Assembly (NCBI GenBank): GCA_949825025.1
Contig: OX463782.1
Coordinates: 28,126,759 to 28,190,758 of the forward strand
Direction: 5' to 3'
From: Siphlonurus alternatus
Taxonomy: Eukaryota > Arthropoda > Insecta > Ephemeroptera > Siphlonuridae
Length of the DNA stretch: 64,000 bases
The position numbers and the translations under genes were made by a program. This document shows positions 30,101-42,100 of the stretch, piece by piece (positions within the stretch are counted from its first letter, which is position 1; each line of letters opens with the position of its first letter). The notes beneath the pieces were generated by a model that saw nothing but the letters and a program-made list of their open reading frames with translations, was not told the DNA's origin and did not search any database.

Positions 30101-33100
30101 TTTTATAAAGAGTTTTTTGGTAATTTTCAGACAAAAGAGTAGAGGGGTTGTATAGAGAAAACCGTAAGAGCTCTGATGATTTCACTCTAAAGGCTGTGTA
30201 ACTTGGAACATAAGGGATATAAGAAGATCGATATTGCAGTGCCACTGTGAGAATAATACCTCGTCGTGGTGAAACAACTTCTATATCTCCCCTCTCTCAC
30301 CTTGTCTATACAGGGGTGTGCCTGCCTGCCAACCCCTATATACCTTTAACAAAGCAAGGATGCACCACCTCCACCCGCAGGCCCACACCACAAGCTTCTG
30401 GCAATGCCTGTCGCTGCACAGATTTCAATTTTCTATCGTTTTCCAGTCTCCTGCATTTTGTATATGAAGTACTTTCTATAATATATATAGATGGGCTGTA
30501 CCTTATCGTTTCGTTGCGTGAGTAGAATAGAGTATAAACAATTATTGACATAAAATGCTATAGGGGAAGTATTTTTAATATTGTAAATGCGATGACAAAA
30601 AAAAGACAGTGTGAGATCCCCTCTTACATAAAAAGAAAGGACATATAATATAAGTAGAAATGAATAAATATTCTATAAAAATTTTAACGTTATATTAAAT
30701 CATTGTCTGTTTTGAACTTACCGCGTGTATAAGTCCCCTCAAAGTACTATATTTTTATGAGCTTTATGTTTTGTAAAAGAATTTTTTTGTATAACGCATG
30801 TTTCTACATTTATAAGTCACAAAAATGGTAAATATTTTTGTTATTTTTTTACGAAAAATGTAAAAATATGAAATATTACTCAATGGTTACAGAAATAATA
30901 AACATCTGGAAGTAAATATAATCCTCAAATATGTCTAAATTTGACGATTAATATAATTATTTTAACATCGTGCTGACGAAGCATATAATAATTTTGAAGG
31001 ACATCATCTTTTCTGTATTTGGTATACGAGGCAAAATTATTAATCTCAGGAGATATCATTAAGTTTAATTCGCAATGAATTTCATTCTCCTCGCTGCACT
31101 TGAGGAAGATTACCAGCAAAATATCATCACAACTTCTGAATATGATGTCCAGCAACCTTGATGACAACTTATTAAGTCCATGAAACTTAATATCTCATGA
31201 GCAATCAGAGTCTAGTAAGGGTCCAGCACTACTTTATTATAACGACTAATAACATTGAATGCATGCTTGCACACCCACCAATGCTACTGTTACTACTGGG
31301 ACTATTAACTTCATTAATATGACGGCTGAGGGAACAAAATCGTCCGGTCGTTCTCTATTTAGATTCTCAAAACACCCACGCTTCACTTATAAGCTGTGAC
31401 TACAGTCATTTAATTCAAACTTGGTCCCAGAAGTAGCCGGAAGTGTAAGATTTTGTTTTTTTTATATATAAAGCCATTTAATCTAAAGCTTTGCACCAAT
31501 TGTCGTACAATTTAAGAGCATAGATACAGTCTTTTAATAAAATGTTACTCCTAAATTTACAATATTTCCTGTCAAAATAGCTTTTTCCGGCTTGGTACTG
31601 CAAATCAGGTTGTTAGAGGAAATGTTCCAATTTTAGACACAATGAAATTTGAAAGACTGGCAAAAAGTTTACGATTTCGGCTATTCTTTTCATTATTTGT
31701 GGTAGCATGACGAACGAAGCAAACTTGGTGGACAATTGAATCGTGAGTCTCTAATGATGCGTGTTAATACCACACAGCTGAGAGAACTCATCACGTCCGA
31801 CCTTGATTCTATCGGAAGGTGAAATGTTATATACGCTCTATTTGCAAGATAACGGTTAGAGAGAGAGAGAGAGAGAGGAAATTGACGTGCTGGAAAATAT
31901 CGGAAGAAATTGGGGAGAAAAGTTTGATGTTCTAAATCTAAATATAAAATCTTTACGTCATAATATATAAACGAATTTTCAATTTATTGATTTATATATT
32001 TAAAAAAAAATGCCCTTTTTTAATGTAATAAATTTGTAAACATAAAAAAATGATTAATATATAACTATATAAACTGTTGATTAATTCATTTAAAACTTGC
32101 TCATTCAATTTTATACATTTTATTTATTAATTTTAGCTTATGAAAATACAATGAAACATTGTTTCACAGAAATGTTTAATGTAACAATGATGGGTAAATT
32201 TTCTATTGTATTTATTAATACATATAGCAGCATGCTTCTGACAGCCAGAAGAGTGACGCGCGTCCGTTCATACTAGAAAGATCGAGCTGCGTTACTTGGA
32301 CACAGCTGCAGTAGATGTGTGCGTGGTCCATCAGTAGTAATGATGCTGACTAATCTTCGCAGAGCAACACGCCCCTGAAGCAAGTTCACTTCAAAATAAA
32401 AGTCACGATCTGTAAAAGTTTTATTAATGAATCTTCATTGTAAACTTACTTTATGTAGTTCTTAATTGTATAGAAACAAGTATAATTTTTAACCAAGCCT
32501 TTCTTTGAGTCATACAGTAATATTCCACCATCAAGTTGTCTACTTGAAAGAAACAAAGCAAAATGTTCTCATACATAAAAAAGTATGTAAATAAACATTT
32601 TAAACACACATGCTCATATATACTGTATATGCATGCACTTAAACGTACTATATACAAAGAAGAAAAAAAGAAGTATACTTACAGTTTTAAAAAGTAGTTA
32701 CTTTACGCAATTGATGATTCATCATCATGTTAATATTTACAAAAAGAGTTATGTTTACTTTCATTGTTATGATTCTTAACGGGAACTTCTGCTAATTTAA
32801 AATTGCAATTTATTCTGATGGAAAATCTTTAAGTGCGAGTGATACAATTTGTTTTACTTTCTTCATGTTACCCTTCAGAATTAATTACATTCGTGAAAGG
32901 ATTTAATTAAAAGCTTAATTAAAAATTTCATGTAAAAATATATTTTTTTCTTTATTTTTCTTTTTTTACCCACCCACGTTATATAATAAATAAGATGATC
33001 AAATCTCTATTATACCCACAGCTTGCTACTTAGTATAAGAAAATATAAATTAAGTTGTGTATTTAATGTTTTTATTAAAAATAAAAAAAAAAAAAATCAC

Positions 33101-36100
33101 GTCACGCAACTTTTACATTCAAAAACTTATCTTCTCAACTTAACTAAAAAATAAAAGCTATCTATAATAATTTTATTCTGATTTTTCAATCAACTATACA
33201 ACATCACATAAAAAAAGAGAGATTCTATTATAAATTAAGATTTAATGTTGATTAAACTAATGTATTAGGTAAACTATTGATTTTTTTATGTAGCTAATCC
33301 TAATTTAAAATAAAAAAAATTAAATTCACCATAAATTAAGAGTCACGTTTTATAAATGTATTATAATAGTGATGAGTTCTATACTTTGTCGACAAGATGC
33401 TTCATTAGGGCTCTTGACAAGATTGATGGATATGTGAGAGATGGTTGGAGTTACTGATGAGCTCAGGTGTCACGATATCACAACACAAGAATCCCCCGCG
33501 AGCTACTGATATTGTGACGTATTTGATTCTACAGAAAAAAATTACGGAAAGCATTTCCAAAATTTAATTACTAGCATTTTTTTTAGTGCAAATTTGAGTA
33601 AAAAAAAAATAACAGTAAATTTGTCTCAAGATAAAAAAAAAAGCAAGCTACGAGTCTACATTTTTCTCTTCTATATAAAAAATTGACACGTCTTTTGATA
33701 ATAGATCTCCTCTGTCTTCATGTTAATAAATCAAATATTGAGTGGTTAAGATAAGTTTTTTTTTTAACTTGATCAATAGTTAAAGTAATCCTGTATAATG
33801 TTTCTGTCCTCCCATGATATTTTATTCCAATTTAAATTACATTACTATAAAAATATATAATTTTTCTCATATGACACTGTAAATACATCGTCACGATCCT
33901 TGCAGTTTAATAAAGCGTCTCACCCACCCGCACTTTACAATGTAATATATTATGTATGCTGCAGTCGCAGTATAACATGCTAAGTACTATGATGGAGAAA
34001 GGGTATATTGAAATTATTAAGGTCATGATGCAACTACGCAATATCATTGTAGAATGTGTGAATATATGAAGTCATCGTGCCTTAAGTACTTCATATCACT
34101 TTGCAAAATCGTGCATTACATACTTATAATGTTCATATATAAGTACATATATTATATATGTACACTGGCATGCCATAGGCTATTTAAAACACTTAGCTAT
34201 TCAAAGTAATTTGTAATATAATATTCAGTACATTCAAATCTATTAACCTCCTTTCTATTATACGTCTTTTTTTATTATTTATTTATTTTAATCTTACCCG
34301 TATGTTGTTTTAAATTATATTCTAAAATTAATTTCCGTTACTCGTTTTGTACATATTCAATTTACTGTAGAGCATCCTCTTTTATACATTTTTCAATTTA
34401 AAAAATATATTTTCTTTATCTTGATGATTTATATTTACTGAGTATCGTTATAATGTTTTTCAATCAAGTTTCATTTACCCCTTACAAAAAAACGCCTTGA
34501 AAGTCTGCAACTCGCAGCGCGCTAGGGCTCGACCGGTTGCCTAACTTACAGTGAATTTTCTCCCCTCGCAATCAGTCCCTAATTTACAATCTCTGTCTTA
34601 AGTATTTTATATAACGTTTCGTGCAGCCATTGAGTTAGAAAGTTACAGCAACCAAATAAAATATTATTATCGATATCTTTATAAAACACGTACCGCAATT
34701 TTGGTAATAAACATTAATCATGCTATTATATAAAAATACCAAGAAGACATATATAATTATATATATTATGATAAATCATAATTATATATAATTTCATAAA
34801 CTCTTAATTTTATTGACTTGAAAATAAATTGTGTAATATTATTTAATGTTTAGATTTTTATCGTTTTAAAACAGTACAAAAATTTACCTTATAAATTCTG
34901 TGAGGTAATTTTCTAGTCTCGAACCCGGAATCATCATGTATGTAAGACGACGTACACTGTGCACAATAATAATAACAATAATATCAGATGTCCATGATAT
35001 TCTACGACGTTTCGGTCGCTGACTCGCTGAAAGCTGATGCCAATCTCATGCAACTAACGTTCTTTCTCTTGGTACTTGTGAGACCAAAGTTCACTATGGG
35101 CTACTTTTTTTTTTCTTTTTGTGAAAGGTCTTACTTGCAAAAGCGGTCACCCCCGCAGTAGTTTGTAGACTTTGTACTCTATAGGTGGTGTGCATGTAAC
35201 AAAGATTTAAATCTTGAAAGTTTGCCAGACAATATTGAAAGAAAGAATATACATGTTTTCCATTCACCCTGGCTTGAAAAAAAAAAAAAAAGGCTTAAAT
35301 TTTCTTTATAAATAAATTGTACTTCTTTTGGCACATCTACCTTATATTCTTATTCAAATGATTCTATAACATTGAAAAATATTCTACTGTATTACATTTT
35401 ATTTTTAAATAAATTACTTTTAAATATACTGAATATATTTTTTCAGTCTACAGTACAAATAATTGCACTTAAGTTGTCATTTTGTTCCTTTTATAATAGT
35501 TATTTTGTTTGGCTAGCACTCATTTAGAAGAGCCTTCAAAAAAGTTCTTGAGACTTAAAAGCTAGCCCTTCAAAACAACACTTCTCCATGCTTTAAACAT
35601 TAGTTTTAAAATCTCAGACATTGTTGAAAAAAAAAAAAGTTTTTGAAGGCGTACTTTCTTGATGTCTAAATCTTTACAGGCTTGCAGAAGCCAATATGTG
35701 AAGATGAATAATTTATTATTTTTACCTTTGCTATAAAGTGAAGTTATTTATGCTAAGTCTTTAAAAGGGACAAAAAAACTTGAAAAAGTTCGTTAGGCTG
35801 AGTATTCAATAAATTACTGTATTAAAAAACGTCAAACTGGAGTTTGAATTGATATAAACTAACAAGGTATTTTCCCTGCAGTCAAGGATAACTTCATTTA
35901 TGTCAATTTTCAGAAAATAATGCAATCTAGTTCTTTATTCTCTTTATATACTGCGCATATATACCTCTCAGTATTATGAATAATGTATATCTGCAGCTGC
36001 AATTTATTTTACGCAATAACAATGAATAATCAAAGCTTGCGCATAAAAAAAATCTGTATCGACACATTATTATATATTATCAAACCCTCTGTAATAAATA

Positions 36101-39100
36101 TTAATTGCATGTAATTTTATTTTTTAACGTCTTTAAAATAATGAGCATGACAATGCAGCAAGTAGCGTGTAATTGAATTACATCATTAGTAGCAGTTCAT
36201 TGAACTGTACAAACCAAAAAACCTTCAAGAAAAATAATCTTGGTTATGGATATAGTTTCTATCGTTATAACTCTTTATTAAAATTATTTCATTTTGATGA
36301 ACTAGAATATTATATTAAATAAAGCATATCAAAAACCCGTTAAAGCTTACGTAATCATTTTAAATTCTTGTTTATTTTTATTATTAATAAAATGTATTCA
36401 ATATCATCACGGATGAGATTGGTTATAATAAAATTATTGAATCAACACTTGACTATAGAAGATTGCAAAGCTATATGCTGTGTTAGTTACGAGGCGCTAA
36501 CTTGAAGTGACGCCAATAGAACCGCTACGATTACATTGCTTGATGCTGGGAGGGCTTCTTTGTATTGCTGCTTGTTTGGCGTCCTCTAGTGTTTTTTTTT
36601 ATGGCCTACCTGTGCTTTTTTGATGACGTCATATAAGAGGGAAGGTAAAAAAAATAGTAGTATACCAAGCTGGCGCGGCACATGAAATGTTTGCCGAGGA
36701 TGGAGCAAAGCGCGCGGTAAGCAGCATCTCGCTGGAGCAAGCTTGGCATGCAGGACGCTACGTGTACGCCCCTTGTACAGACGACAACATGAAACCTGGT
36801 CCCGTCTACTAACACGGATCAGGTGTACGCTTCATGCATATACGAGTAAGCAAATTCTTACTAATTCCTATTTCCAGGACAAGCTTTGCATATTTATATT
36901 ATATAAAGCCGATTTAATTTTTTTACCACTGCTTTTATAATCTAATAATACGCATACATAAGTTTTAAAAAAAAAATCCAACTTACTTTTTTTTAACCAT
37001 TTGAACTTTCTAGATAAAAATTAATATTTTTTTTTTAAGCTTATAAATGAGTCTATTCAAAATATAGGATAACAAAAAATTAAAGTACAGTATGTATCTA
37101 AAAGTCCATAACGGAAAGATATCCTTTTATGGTATTAAATATTCATTATTGTTGTTTATTTGTACCCGCCAAAGTGAGAGCTAATTATCGGTGGGCGTAA
37201 GCACAACACCTGAAAAAAACTCATCAGGTAAACAATTTAAGTTCTCTGTCACTTCAACACCCTAACATTAAAGCTGATAGAAAGGCTTGTCTTCACGTTA
37301 ATTAAGTTACCTGTACCTATCAAAAGGCTTCAAACTTTTTTAAAAAAGAATTAGGTTTTGAAACTTGATATAAAGTTGGTTTATATTTCTTAAAAATATT
37401 TTAATAACAAAATTGTTTTTCTTCTTTTATTGAATCGTATACTTGTTTCTGTCAATTTCCACGAAAGGATAAAAAAAAATTGAAACAGGCTTATTTGAGA
37501 TGCTGTATTGATAGACTGTAATTATATTTTTGATATCAATATTATTGATCAGCATCAATAATTTATATTTTTATAATTATTTTAATGATATTATTTGAAA
37601 ATCAAGTTTTATTAAAGAAAAAACTGTCTATAATTTGTCTTTTATTTGTATTGTGTCTAATTTATACTGAATTAAATATAGATAACTTATATTACTATAA
37701 ATAAAAATCCATTATCAAATTAATCTTGGCTCAAAATTTTTTCACACGGTTTATGAGAAGTATTTTTTTTTTATATATATTTTATAATACAGAGTGAACC
37801 ACAATTCGCGTGCCAACTTTTTTCGTAAATATGGTATTGCAAAAATTTTCGCACAAACTTCAAATTTGGTACACTTGTAGCTGAGGGTTGTAAAAATTAG
37901 TTCAGGGTGTTGAAATTTTTATTGGACACCAATAACACCCCTTTCAGGGGTGGTTTTTAAAAAAATTATTTTCGCCTTATGGAAATTCAATGTTAAATTC
38001 AACTTTTTTTGAAATCATTGGAATTTTGCAGAGAAAATTTCTAGCACAGGGTAATCGACCCTCCTGAACTCAGAATTAATTTTAGATTTTTTCCCCGACG
38101 CACCCCTGAGGGTGGAGACCTACCCCTAAAATCCATTTTCCTTAAAAATTGTGCTAAAATTATGAAATTAATTCTCAAGGGGTAATCGACCCTCTTGAAC
38201 TCAGAAATAATTTTAAATTTTTTCCCGACGCACCCCTGAGGGTGGAAAACTACCCCAAAAATCCATTTTCCTTAAAAATTATGCAAAATTTATAAAATTA
38301 ATTTTCAAGGGGTAATCGACCCTCCTGAACTCAGAAATAATTTTAAAATTTTTTCCCGACGCACACCTGAGGGTGGAGACCTACCCCTAAAATCCATTTT
38401 CCTTAAAAATTGTGCTAAAATTATGAAATTAATTTTCAAGGGGTAATCGACCCTCCTGAACTCGGAAATAATTTTAGATTTTTTCCCCCGACTCACTCCT
38501 GAGGGTCAACGGTTACACACCATATCCTAGGCTTATTTCTTAATAATCGAGGAGAAATTGTGTATTAAATTTTTTTCGAGGTTTATCGAAATCTTTCAGA
38601 AAAAAAAATCACAGACTCAACTCTTCACTTGCAGCATCATGCCACCATCATCATGTGTCATGTCCACCGTTAATTGCATGGCGTGAAGGCACATGTTGGT
38701 CTACACAAGGCTATGTGTGCCTTTAACAACTGAGGTGTGACCAATTCCACATAACGTCTGTCACTTTCAGCTCGTCAATGGTCTCAAATCTCTTTCTGAA
38801 GCAAAAGGTTTAAAAGAAGAGATTCGAGACCATTGACGAACTGAAAGTGGAGATCAGACGTTGCATGGTTTTGGTCACACCTCAGATGTTAGAGGCCATG
38901 CACCTACACACATAGCCTCGTTGAGCGGACCAACATGTGCCTTCACGCTAACTAACGGTGGACACATTGAGTGAAACCATCGTCATGCTGCAAGTGAAGG
39001 GGTGAGTCTGTGATTTTTTTTCTGGAAGATTTTAATAAATCCCGTAAAAAAAATAATTCACAATTTCTGCTCGATTATTTAAGAAATTAGGATATGGTGG

Positions 39101-42100
39101 GTAGCCGTTGACCCTCAGGGCTACGTCAAAGAAAAAATCTAATATTATTTCTGAGTTCAGGAGGGTCGATTACCCTTTGAAAATTAATTTCATAAATTTT
39201 GCATAATTTTTAAGAAAGATGGATTTTAGGGGTAGTTCTCAACCCTCAGGGGTGCGTCGGGGAAAAAATCTAAAATTATTTCTGAGTTCAGGAGGGTCGA
39301 TTACCCCTTGAAAATTAATTTCATAATTTTAGCAAAATTTTTAAGGAAAATTGAGTTTAGGGGTAGGTCTTCACCCTCAGGGGTGCGTCGGAGAAAATAT
39401 CTAAAATTATTTCCGAGTTCAGGAGGGTCGATTACCCATTGAAAATTAATTTCATAATTTTAGCACAATTTTTAAGGAAAATGGATTTTGGGGGTTGTTC
39501 TCCACCCTCAGGGTTGTGTCAGGGAAAAAATCTAAAATTATTTCTGAGTTCAGGAGGGTCGATTACCCCTTGAGAATTAATTTCATAATTTTAGCACAAT
39601 TTGTAAAGAAAATGGATTTTAGGGGTAGGTCTCCACCCTCAGGGGTGCGTCGGGGAAAAAATCTAAAATTAATTCTGAGTTCAGGAGGGTCGATTACCCT
39701 ATGCTAGAAATTTTCTCCGCAAAATTCCAATGATTTCAAAAAAAGTTGAATTTAACATTGAATTTCCATAAGGCGAAAATAATTTTTTTAAAAACCACCC
39801 CTGAAAGGGGTGTTATTGGTGTCCAATAAAAATTTCAACACCCTGAACTAATTTTTACAACCCTTAGCTACAAGTGTACCAAATTTGAAGTCTGTACGAA
39901 AATTTTTGCAATACCAAATTTACGAAAAAAGTTGGCACGCGAATTGTGGTTCACTCTGTATATATTATATTCCATGCAACCTAACATACAGAGAAGTAAT
40001 AAATTTTATGCGATAAAACATTTTTATAGTTGCGTGAATTAGAAGGAACGCGAAGCAAAGTTTTAAAAAAAAAAAAAAAAAAATATCAGATGGAATACAA
40101 CACTTGGTATAATTTAGAATGAAATTATTATTTCTTTTTATATTATTTTAAATTTATTAAATATCAAATTAAGAGATTTAATTTAGAATACACTTTTCTA
40201 TCAAGTACACGCCTCCTTTTTTTTCCTCTCTGCATCTCTGTTAGAATTTCATACCTGATTTAACCTTACACATTAAAAATTGATGTTATATATCTCTTAC
40301 CTGCAGTATGTAACCTAAGTGTAGAAATCAAGAAATCGGTATCCTCAAATGGTACTATATCGTCACGCCGGGTTTTGCATAGCACGGGGGATTTACACTG
40401 AGGGTATGAAAACGTGCGTCTATATCGCCGACAAGCGAGCTACTGAACTCACGTCTGCCCAGTTCGCGCCGAGTGGGTACAATCAAACCGGCGTTCTCTC
40501 TCCCTATTGGTCTAAACATTTGTGACGTCACATTTAAAAAACTTGCTCTTTCTATCCCCCTCCTCATCCTATTATTTTATTTTTCTTATTGTACTTCTCA
40601 CGAAATTAATGCCGTGATGATCTTTTATTATAAACTCACGAGGGAATAAATATAAAGGTATATTTTTAGTTGTACTTTTATTCATAAAAATAATTAATTA
40701 TTATATATTTTACAATAAAAATTTAAAAATAACTTCCACTTGTTTTTATTATTATATCATTATTAATTTAAAAATATACCATGATACAATATTGAATTTA
40801 ATTGTTTTATTATGATGGAGCATTGTCATCTCAACATATATAATTAATTTCTAATTAAGTTATATAAACAATGGTATTATTATAGTAAATTATTCCATAA
40901 ACAGATTATATCTATAACAAGGGTGTTAAAATTTCTATATAATTTTATAAAAAGATGACCAATCGTAAGATGTACAGTTTAACCTTCAAAAGATATTTAA
41001 TTATAGAACATAATTTGGATGGTGGGAACCTGATTTTTTTTTTTAAATAATAATCGTTCTAAGCGAGTCGTGATAATAGTGCATGTGGTTAAAGATATGG
41101 AAGTTTTTTTTTTTTTAATTAATGAAAGATTCATTCCGGAAGCACCTCTGATCGTGCAAGCATAGAGAAATATATTTCTCTATGGTGCAAGCCTTATTTT
41201 GTAAATCTGATATTTAATTACAAACATTTTTTCTAAGATTTGCTTGAAATTTTGACGTTTCTAATAGGTCGAAAGACCCGAAAGTTTTTCCATTTCCAAT
41301 TCAAAACAGTTCTGGACAACGCTTTTTAGGCCTTGAAGTCCGGTCACTTTCGGGTAAATTTTATATTGATTATTGGAATTATATAACAGTACAGCAGCAC
41401 TCTATTTTTTATGTGTAACTATAAACAATAATATGATTACAGTGTTGAGGCATGTGACGCCAAATTAGATTTTCCTTGTAGACGATGTAATCCAACTTGT
41501 TGGTCTCGTGGAAGCTAGAGGGATGATGTTGTCCGTGCTATATTATATATCGCCAGTCGTTTCATTGATCGCCCTGTGTTACTCAGATGACGCAACTTAC
41601 AGAAAAATAGAGCAAAAAAAGTTCCTCTTGTGGAATTTCCCATCACCAAACGACACAACTTTTGCAACTTGAAAATTCTTTACTTTTTCCTTGATCTAAA
41701 ATAAGTAAATGACGTGACTTGAATTACTGAATAAAATTTTCCGTTTTTATTAAATTATTGATTTAATTCGATTAAAAATACATGTTAAATAATTTAATTA
41801 CTTTGCATTGCCAGTATAAATGGATATTTATTTAATCAAACTACTGTGGAGCATCTGAAAAAATTCTTCCTTTAAAATATTATGTCAAATTATATAATAT
41901 GCTCTATATTTCACGTCCCGAACATAAATATTGTAAAATCAATCAAGTTTTTTTTTGTCTATTTTGCCAAGCCCACAAAGTGCACCTGGACTGAAAAGGG
42001 AGCGTCTGGTACATTCAAGAGAGAATTAACAATGACCACGTGATCCTCTGATGGTCAGAAAGGAAGCGTCGAACGGTACATCTGCCACTGTTGTTGTCCG

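Larger units (their letters stand above)
14856..31199. other. Intronic stretch upstream of the nested gene, no gene seen
   Basis: This is long AT-rich intron. It must contain the 5' UTR exon(s) and promoter of the nested gene, but none could be placed. It holds GC-richer islands (18300-18505, 20413-20783, 21085-21350, 22160-22400, 26870-27020), TA-rich microsatellite-like runs (for example 16811-16826), a 26-base T tract near 22137-22162 and a 22-bp tandem duplication at 27927-27970. Long open frames in the islands have no recognisable similarity. Confidence 0.55.
31200..37789. other. Intronic stretch, no gene seen
   Basis: AT-rich intron. It holds a GC-richer patch at about 32235-32375, an AT-rich near-palindrome at about 34750-34792, a small inverted pair (GCCTTCAAAAA near 35531 and its complement near 35640), and the island at 36480-36830 with a CRE. 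No coding exon is recognised. Confidence 0.55.
37790..39958. mobile_element. Foldback (near-full-length inverted repeat) transposon with internal tandem repeats
   Basis: The termini are CAGAGTGAACCACAATTCGC and its exact complement, flanked by TA on both sides, which suits a Tc1/mariner-type TA target. The two arms (about 1.0 kb each) are complementary along nearly their whole length and meet at a short loop near 38800-38820. Each arm has three parts: an outer unique part (about 250 bp), a block of tandem repeats of about 130 bp, and an inner unique part (about 300 bp). No transposase frame exists, so it is non-autonomous. It may be a member of an undescribed foldback family. Confidence 0.85.

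Noticed and set aside
34750..34792. AT-rich palindrome as an element terminus or RNA hairpin
   Set aside because: It is built almost only of TA and AT steps, which form palindromes easily in this background. The same applies to about 43930-43960 and 54828-54868.
38305..39707. Open frames of 63-70 codons encoding similar peptides (SEFRRVDYPL...) in the foldback element
   Set aside because: They are translations of the tandem repeat unit read on both arms. They have no domain and exist only because the DNA repeats.
37790..39958. CRISPR-like array because of regularly spaced repeats
   Set aside because: The units are contiguous 130-bp tandem repeats without unique spacers, in a eukaryotic intron.
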